From positions 62,001 through 126,000 of the forward strand of contig NZ_JAERPO010000001.1 in the NCBI RefSeq assembly GCF_016734905.1: a stretch of 64,000 bases of DNA, read 5' to 3'. Under the pieces are notes generated by a model. That model was not told the DNA's origin. It saw only the letters and a list, made by a program, of their open reading frames with translations, and made no database searches. Positions 58,586 through 64,000 of the stretch are shown here, one piece after another. A program made the translations under genes and the position numbers. Position 1 is the stretch's first letter. The number at the start of each line of letters is the position of its first letter. The stretch comes from Sphingopyxis jiangsuensis. Lineage in GTDB: Bacteria > Pseudomonadota > Alphaproteobacteria > Sphingomonadales > Sphingomonadaceae.

Positions 58586-59562
58586 GGCAGCTGCTGGCTC
58601 GAACAGTGAAAGCTGCCGCCGCCCGCGATGATGCCGCGCGCGGGAACACCCACCGCGCGGCGATCGGGGAAGAGCGCGGCGAGTGCGTCGATGGCCGCGA
58701 TATCGTTCGGGACGCCATAGGTCGGCACGACGACGACGCTGTTGCCGATGTAGAAGTTCAAATAGCTCGCCGCGGCCAGCTCGCCATCGACCTCGACACG
58801 GCCGGGCGAGGGGAGATCGACGATTGTGATCCCGCCAAAGGCTTCGGCGCGCACGCGTGCGTCGGCATAGATGGCGGAATTGGGGTCGTCATCGCCTGCG
58901 GGGACGGGCAGCGCGAGCCGGCCCTCGCCGACGAAGCGCGCGAGATTGTCGACATGCCCGTCGGTGTGATCACCGATCAGGCCGTTGCCCAGCCACAATG
59001 TCCGGTCGATGCCGAGGGCTTCGCGCAGCCGTGCCTCGATATCGGCGCGCGAAAGCGCCGGATTGCGATTGGGGTTGAGCAGACACTCCTCCGTCGTCAC
59101 GCACAGCCCCGTGCCGTCGACGTCGATACCTCCACCCTCGAGCACCCAGTCGCGCACGTCGACCGGAAGCCCGCTCGAAGCCGCGAGCGCCGCGCCGACC
59201 TCGCGGTCGCCGGGCATCACGAATTTCTCGCCCCACCAGTTGAAGCGGAAGTCCTGTGCGCGCCGCGCCGCGCCGGAGCCCGCGACGATGGGCCCCGTAT
59301 CGCGCAGCCAGATGTCACCGAGCGGCTGGACGAGCAATTCGACCCCGGGATCGACGAGCGCGGCGGCAAGGTCGCGCTGCGCCATATCATTGACGACGAG
59401 CCGCACCGTCTCGCCGCGGCCGCCGTCGTGGACGGTATTGGCAAAGGCGGCGACGTCGCGCCGCGCCGCGTCGATATGCCCGCTCCATTCGTCGTCGAGG
59501 TGCGGAAAGCCGATCCACACGGCTTCGTGCGGCGCCCATTCGGCGGGCATGCGGAGCGACAT
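58579..59562 (-). CDS. aguA: Agmatine deiminase
   Basis: Converts agmatine to N-carbamoylputrescine. The 327-residue protein of the amidinotransferase fold begins RMPAEWAPHEAVWIGFPH, has the segments RDTGPIVAG, VLEGGGIDVDGTGLC and NGLIGDHTDGHVDN with the catalytic His (about 215), and ends IIAGGGSFHCSSQQLP with the catalytic Cys (about 321). Length is slightly shorter than many family members (about 360). It is the first gene of the aguA-DUF3147-aguB unit. Confidence 0.95.
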   Translation of the reverse strand: MSLRMPAEWAPHEAVWIGFPHLDDEWSGHIDAARRDVAAFANTVHDGGRGETVRLVVNDMAQRDLAAALVDPGVELLVQPLGDIWLRDTGPIVAGSGAARRAQDFRFNWWGEKFVMPGDREVGAALAASSGLPVDVRDWVLEGGGIDVDGTGLCVTTEECLLNPNRNPALSRADIEARLREALGIDRTLWLGNGLIGDHTDGHVDNLARFVGEGRLALPVPAGDDDPNSAIYADARVRAEAFGGITIVDLPSPGRVEVDGELAAASYLNFYIGNSVVVVPTYGVPNDIAAIDALAALFPDRRAVGVPARGIIAGGGSFHCSSQQLPC

Positions 59563-59653
59563 GGCGATCTTCCCTCGGCGTTTGGCATCGCCGGCAATGT
59601 GCCGGCGCTTCGGCGCCGCGCATGCGACAATCCGACGCGGGGAGCAACCCCGG

Positions 59654-60967
59654 TCAGCGCCTGAAGGGTTGCACCCGCCAATAGGTCAGCGTGCGCCACA
59701 GCCACTCGAACGGGCCGAAACGGAAGCGCGCGAGCCACAGCGGACTCCAGATCAGTTCGGCGGCCCAGATTGCCGCGACAATCATGTAAAGCTCGATACG
59801 CTCGAACCGGCCGAAAAGCCCGAAGCCGAAGCCATAGAAAAGCGCCACGCAGATGATCGTCTGCGCCAGATAATTGCTGAGCGCCATCTGCCCGGTTGCG
59901 GCGAGTACGCGCATCGGCGCGCGCAACAGGCCCGTCCTGACGACCAGCAGTACCAGGCCCAGATGACCCGTGACCATCGCGAGGCGGCTGATCTGATAGG
60001 TCATGTTGGCCTTGGCGACCGCAACGGGGCTGAAACCGCCGTCGAACAACAGCCCCGTTTCATAGATGCCGAGCGGGATGCCGATGCCGTAACCGAGCGC
60101 GATCATCGCGGCATAGGTCCGCGCTGGCAGCGCCGCGGGCAGCACGCCGAGCTTGAGCAGCGCCATTCCGATCAACATGAAGGGGATCATGTCGGTGAAA
60201 TACCAATAGGGTGCGTCGGTCCATTGGAATGTGTAGGAAAAATCGAACTGGCTCGTCACGGCATTCCACCACGACCCGCTGTGCGTTGCGCGCACATGGT
60301 CGGCCATTTCGTCGTTTGGTATCACGTGACCGAGTTGCTCCTGCCAAGCTTCGATCGCGCGCTCCTGTTCGCCGGTCAGGCTGGCACCGGCCGCCTTTGC
60401 GGTTTCGGCTTCGCTTGCCGCCGCCTGCTGCGCCATCGTGCTGTGATAGGTTTGGTACTGGTCGAACGATGCGAAGAGGAGCAGCGGCGCCGCGATCAGC
60501 AACAGCCAGCGCGGCGCAAGCTTGCGGAACGAGAATAGCACGAGGCCGCACATCGCATATCCGAACAATATCTCGCCGAACCACAGCATCAGCGTCCAGT
60601 GGATGATGCCGAACAGCAGCAGCCACAGCGTGCGCCGGAAATAGATTTCGGCGGTTGCAAGACCTGCTCCCGCGCGTTCCATGCGTTCGGTGAGCAGGAC
60701 GATGCTCGCGCCGAACAGGATCGAGAAAATGCCGCGCATCGTGCCTTCGAACCCGACGGTCATCGCGACGAAAACGTCGCGGTTGGGACCGGTCGCGCCG
60801 CCGTCGGCGAACGGATTGCCATAGGCTTGCGGCAAAAGCGCAAAGCCCACGATGTTCATCAGCAGGATGCCGAGGACGGCGATCCCCCTCAGGATGTCGA
60901 GCGAGTCGATACGGTCGGTCTGGGCGACCGGCCGCAGCGGGCCGGTCGATTCAATTTGGTCTGACAT
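59654..60967 (-). CDS. DUF418 multi-pass membrane protein (YeiB-like)
   Basis: A 437-residue inner-membrane protein with about ten helices. The N-terminus IDSLDILRGIAVLGILLMNIV is the start of the DUF418/HGSNAT-like group, and the C-terminal half shows FFDMIPFMLIGMALLKLGVL-like helices and GPFEWLWRTLTYWRVQPF, a common ending. Function is unknown; a transport or acyltransferase-like role has been proposed for relatives. It is downstream of the M28 gene on the same strand but separated by a gap of about 140 bases. Confidence 0.88.
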   Translation of the reverse strand: MSDQIESTGPLRPVAQTDRIDSLDILRGIAVLGILLMNIVGFALLPQAYGNPFADGGATGPNRDVFVAMTVGFEGTMRGIFSILFGASIVLLTERMERAGAGLATAEIYFRRTLWLLLFGIIHWTLMLWFGEILFGYAMCGLVLFSFRKLAPRWLLLIAAPLLLFASFDQYQTYHSTMAQQAAASEAETAKAAGASLTGEQERAIEAWQEQLGHVIPNDEMADHVRATHSGSWWNAVTSQFDFSYTFQWTDAPYWYFTDMIPFMLIGMALLKLGVLPAALPARTYAAMIALGYGIGIPLGIYETGLLFDGGFSPVAVAKANMTYQISRLAMVTGHLGLVLLVVRTGLLRAPMRVLAATGQMALSNYLAQTIICVALFYGFGFGLFGRFERIELYMIVAAIWAAELIWSPLWLARFRFGPFEWLWRTLTYWRVQPFRR

Positions 60968-61108
60968 TGCGCTTCCCCCTCTCGGCGGCTCGCCTGCTGG
61001 CGATGCGCGCCGACCCGCGCCCGGCGGGAAGCTATGTCAGAAAAGGGGCGGGCGCAATGCTCGGCGAAGCGGCTGGCGCGGGTCGGCCGCTGCGGGATTT
61101 CTTCTGCG

Positions 61109-62785
61109 TCAGGAGGCGCTGCGCGACTTGTCGCGGGCGGCGCGGAATTCGTCGCCCTCGTTCCAGTTCGGCCAGGCGCTCGTCATCGCCAGCATCCGTC
61201 CGACGGCATAATAGAGGCGCAGGTCGGCCATCATGCCGTCCCAGTTGGTGATCGCCTCAAATTCGTCGCCTGGCGCATGATAGCGCTTTTCGACATAGTC
61301 CTCGGCGGCCTTCTTGCCCGCTTCGACCCCGCCATCGACTAGATCCTCGCCGCTTTCGAAGTAGATCATCGGGACGCCGCGCTTGGCAAAGCTGAAATGA
61401 TCGGAACGATAATAGAAGCCCTTTTCGGGCGTCGGCTCGTCGACGACGGTCCGCTCGTCGGTGAGCGCGGCCTTTTCGAGATAGGCGTCGAGCTGCGACT
61501 TGCCGCGGCCGACAACGACGATGTCGCGCGTCGGGCCGACGGGGTTGAGTGCGTCCATATTGACGCCCGCAACGGTCTGGCCGAGCGGGAAAACGGGGTT
61601 GTCGGCATAAAATTTCGACCCGAGCAGTCCCGATTCCTCCGCAGTGACGGCAAGGAAGACCAGGCTGCGGTCGGGCGCACCCGCCGCCTTGAACGCCTGT
61701 GCGAGCGTCACGAGCGCCGCGGTGCCGGTCGCATTGTCGACCGCGCCGTTGCAGATGTCGTCGCCGTCGACGGGCGTGCAGCGACCGAGGTGATCCCAGT
61801 GCGCGGTGTAGAGCACATATTCGTCGGGCCGTTTCGCACCCGGAAGCACGCCGATGACGTTGCGCGACATTTTCTTGGCGATGCGGTTGTCGAAGCCGAA
61901 CGACGCCTTGACGCCGGACAGCGGCACCGCCTTGAAGCCCTTTTTCTTTGCGGCTTCGCGCAGCGCGTCGAAATCCTTGCTCGCGCCCGCAAAGAGCTGC
62001 TTCGCCTTTTCGAGCTGGATCCAGCCGTTCGCCGCGGTCTGGTCGGCGCCGCCATTGGTGCTGTCGGCCAGATATTGCGTGCCCGTCCAGCTCGATTCGA
62101 CGACGTTCCAGCCATAGGCGGCGGGCTCGGTGTCGTGGACGATCAGCGCCGCCGCCGCGCCCTGCCGCGCCGCTTCTTCATATTTGTAGGTCCATCGACC
62201 ATAATAGGTCATCGCGCGGCCGTTGAATTCGCCTTGCGCCTCGGGCGTCTGCCAGTCGGGATCGTTGACGAGGATGACGACCGTCTTTCCTTTTACATCG
62301 ATACCGGCATAGTCGTTCCAGCCCTTTTCGGGGGCGTTGATGCCATAGCCGACAAAAACGACGTCGCTGTCCTTGACCGAAATGCTGGGTTGGACGCGAT
62401 AGCTGCCCGCGACATAGTCGGCGCCATATTGCAGCGTCATCGGCGCGGCGCCGCCGGAAAAGGTGAGGGGGGTCGGATTGACCGCGGTTATCTCGACAAG
62501 CGGAACGTCCTGCGTCCAGCTGCCATTGTTTCCGGGCTGAAGCCCCGCCTCCTTGAACTTCTCGATCAGCAGCGCGACGGTCTTTTCCTCGCCCGCGGTA
62601 CCGGGTGAACGGCCTTCGAATTCGTCGGACGATAGCTGCCGGGTGACGTCCTGCAACGTCGAAAGCGACAGTTCGGGGACATCGACGTCGGGGATGGCGG
62701 TGTTCGGATCGTCGCTTTCGGGGCTGCATGCGGCAAGCGACAACAGCGCGGCGAACGCGGTTGGGGCGGAAAAAAATCGGGGCAT
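61109..62785 (-). CDS. M28 family zinc metallopeptidase, lipoprotein
   Basis: A 558-residue exported aminopeptidase-like protein. The N-terminus has a hydrophobic segment and lipobox SLAAC (lipid Cys about 20). A PA-type insert lies around 150-300 and the M28 zinc site follows: TAHWDHLG (His, Asp), GAVDNATGTAAL (Asp bridging), TAEESGLLGS (catalytic Glu-Glu), NMDALN and a final His in YRSDHFSFAKRG. The ATG at 62785 is chosen over an upstream extension because it gives a proper signal peptide. Likely cuts N-terminal residues from peptides outside the cytoplasm. Confidence 0.93.
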   Translation of the reverse strand: MPRFFSAPTAFAALLSLAACSPESDDPNTAIPDVDVPELSLSTLQDVTRQLSSDEFEGRSPGTAGEEKTVALLIEKFKEAGLQPGNNGSWTQDVPLVEITAVNPTPLTFSGGAAPMTLQYGADYVAGSYRVQPSISVKDSDVVFVGYGINAPEKGWNDYAGIDVKGKTVVILVNDPDWQTPEAQGEFNGRAMTYYGRWTYKYEEAARQGAAAALIVHDTEPAAYGWNVVESSWTGTQYLADSTNGGADQTAANGWIQLEKAKQLFAGASKDFDALREAAKKKGFKAVPLSGVKASFGFDNRIAKKMSRNVIGVLPGAKRPDEYVLYTAHWDHLGRCTPVDGDDICNGAVDNATGTAALVTLAQAFKAAGAPDRSLVFLAVTAEESGLLGSKFYADNPVFPLGQTVAGVNMDALNPVGPTRDIVVVGRGKSQLDAYLEKAALTDERTVVDEPTPEKGFYYRSDHFSFAKRGVPMIYFESGEDLVDGGVEAGKKAAEDYVEKRYHAPGDEFEAITNWDGMMADLRLYYAVGRMLAMTSAWPNWNEGDEFRAARDKSRSAS

Positions 62786-62895
62786 TATTTGTCCTACTAT
62801 CGTCCGGGGATGCACTGTTGTGCCAGCCAGCATCCATGCAGGCAAGGGTCGCATCCAGCGTGGCAGCTTTGCATATTGCGTGTGCGATTGACGCG

Positions 62896-62925
62896 ATTAT
62901 GGTGCAGCGCATGGGCGCGCGTCAA
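62896..62925 (-). promoter_or_regulatory. Candidate promoter of the M28 peptidase gene
   Basis: On the minus strand TTGACG (62925-62920) and CATAAT (62901-62896) are 18 bases apart, about 111 bases before the gene start. The -10 match is good. It lies in the gap shared with the divergent S9-like gene. Confidence 0.5.
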
Positions 62926-62990
62926 CGCGACGACGGCCTTTTTTCATGAAGTTAGGCACGTTTTGAGCGGCGCCTTTCGGGGGGGTAGTG

Positions 62991-64000
62991 ATGCAGATTT
63001 CAAAACGCATGTTGCTGGCGTCGGCAGTTCTATTGGCGGCAGTGCCTGCGCGGGCCGACGATCAGGTCGCGGCGCTGTTCGGCGCGCGCGAACAAGTGCG
63101 CCAAGTGGCAATTTCACCCGACGGCGAGCGGCTGCTGGCGGTGCAGGCCATAAAGGGATCGGGTACGGTGGCGAGCGTCATCACCATATCGACGGGCGAC
63201 ACAAAGCCGGTACTGGTATCAAAGGGTGGCGACGAGCAGTTGCGCTACTGCGAATGGGCGCTCAACGACCGTCTTGTTTGTACCGTGTCGGTCATCAACC
63301 GCGGGACGACCGACCTGCACGGCTTTTCGCGCATGTTGGCGCTCGACGCCGACGGCCAGAACATGCAGATGCTGACCAGCCAGATGCGCTCGCGTGCTTT
63401 CGGGCAGAGCCAGTATGGCGGCGAAATTGTCGACTGGAATGATGGCGAAGGCGGCGACCGCGTGCTGATGACGCGCGTCGCGACGGGCGAATATCAGGCG
63501 GGGTCGATCCTCTCCCGGTCGGAATCGGGACTTGGCGTCGATGCGGTCGACACGCGTACGCTCAAACGTAAACTTGTCGAGCCGCCGCGGGATGGTGTCG
63601 TCGACTATATTTCCGATGGGCGCGGCACGGTCCGCATGATGGTCACCCAGCGCGAAACCAAGGATGGCTACGCCGCCGACACGCTCGACATCCTTTATCG
63701 CAAGCCGGGGAGCCGCAGCTGGGACAGGTTCGGCACCTATGTCAACGAGGCGGGGCGTGGGCGCGGCTTTTACCCGGTGGCGGTCGATCCCAATCTGAAC
63801 GTCGCCTATGGCTTTGACGATCACAACGGCCGCCAGGCGCTTTTCTCGGTTTCGCTCGACGGGAACATGACACGCAAATTGATCGCCGCGCATGATCAGG
63901 TTGACGTCGACGGCCTGATGCGGATCGGGCGCGACAACCGGGTCATCGGGACGAGCTACGCGACCGACAAGCGCTATAGCGAATTTTTCGATCCCGAACT
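62991..64000 (+). CDS. Prolyl-oligopeptidase-like (S9) peptidase, C-terminus cut by window edge
   Basis: An open frame without stop to the right edge (336 codons seen). It begins with a signal peptide (MLLASAVLLAAVPARA, cut about residue 22) and continues as a beta-propeller-like region: QVRQVAISPDGERLLAVQ, LRYCEWALNDRLVCTVS and similar blade repeats, as in secreted S9 dipeptidyl- or acylaminoacyl-peptidases. The catalytic Ser domain would lie beyond the window. The ATG at 62991 follows GGGGGG. It is divergent from the M28 peptidase gene, giving two exported peptidases side by side. Confidence 0.85.
   Translation, partial: MQISKRMLLASAVLLAAVPARADDQVAALFGAREQVRQVAISPDGERLLAVQAIKGSGTVASVITISTGDTKPVLVSKGGDEQLRYCEWALNDRLVCTVSVINRGTTDLHGFSRMLALDADGQNMQMLTSQMRSRAFGQSQYGGEIVDWNDGEGGDRVLMTRVATGEYQAGSILSRSESGLGVDAVDTRTLKRKLVEPPRDGVVDYISDGRGTVRMMVTQRETKDGYAADTLDILYRKPGSRSWDRFGTYVNEAGRGRGFYPVAVDPNLNVAYGFDDHNGRQALFSVSLDGNMTRKLIAAHDQVDVDGLMRIGRDNRVIGTSYATDKRYSEFFDPE

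Overview
The window looks like chromosomal DNA of a high-GC alphaproteobacterium of the sphingomonad group (family Sphingomonadaceae, Sphingopyxis-like). This is judged from the style of the proteins and from synteny read by eye: lptD-surA-pdxA-rsmA, purM divergent from DUF2066-hdaA-ppk1-ppx, a coniferyl-aldehyde dehydrogenase and an alphaproteobacterial GAAC-N7-GAAC SOS box. No database search was possible. Coding density is very high. Many neighbouring genes overlap by ATGA, GTGA or TGATG, so much of the window is organised in translationally coupled operons. No insertion sequence, prophage or CRISPR array was seen.

Region 1 (1-8300) is a sugar-uptake locus on the minus strand. It holds an MFS sugar symporter of the GluP/FucP type, an ABC ATPase of the MalK type, a LacI-type repressor, a lipoprotein solute-binding protein, two permeases, a secreted esterase-like hydrolase and a GH1 beta-glucosidase cut by the left edge. 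Palindromic GTAACCGGTTAC-type operators lie before the lacI gene and over the putative promoter of the MFS gene, pointing to one local regulon for gluco-oligosaccharides. Region 2 (8400-22600) is housekeeping: guaB, an RsmB-like rRNA methyltransferase, a TPR protein, the lptD-surA-pdxA-rsmA envelope/B6/ribosome operon, pepA-holC, ndk, a collar-domain secreted protein, and purM-purN, where purN carries an unusual YjbR-like C-terminal domain.

Region 3 (22700-34800) links replication control and polyphosphate: DUF2066, hdaA, ppk1 and ppx in one operon, then rnd, a small membrane protein with an FAD-dependent oxidase, aspS, a second polyphosphate kinase (PPK2) and a J-domain protein. Region 4 (34900-44050) has a LuxR-type HTH protein, a non-coding stretch with a 6S-RNA-like fold and an intrinsic terminator, a membrane protein, DUF952 and gyrA, and a block of poorly known genes: a nucleotidyltransferase-like membrane protein, an unrecognised alpha-helical protein, and a histidine kinase whose phospho-acceptor position is not histidine.

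Region 5 (44100-53600) contains gltA, gltX, comEC, an SOS-autoregulated lexA, moeA-moaC for molybdenum cofactor, an RcnB-like protein and a thiolase. Region 6 (53700-64000) contains coniferyl aldehyde dehydrogenase, tRNA-Leu(CAA), an AT-rich intergenic stretch, a tandem PilZ protein and a membrane diguanylate cyclase (two c-di-GMP-related genes), the agmatine-to-putrescine genes aguA and aguB with a DUF3147 gene between them, a DUF418 membrane protein, an M28 peptidase lipoprotein, and the start of an S9-like peptidase cut by the right edge.
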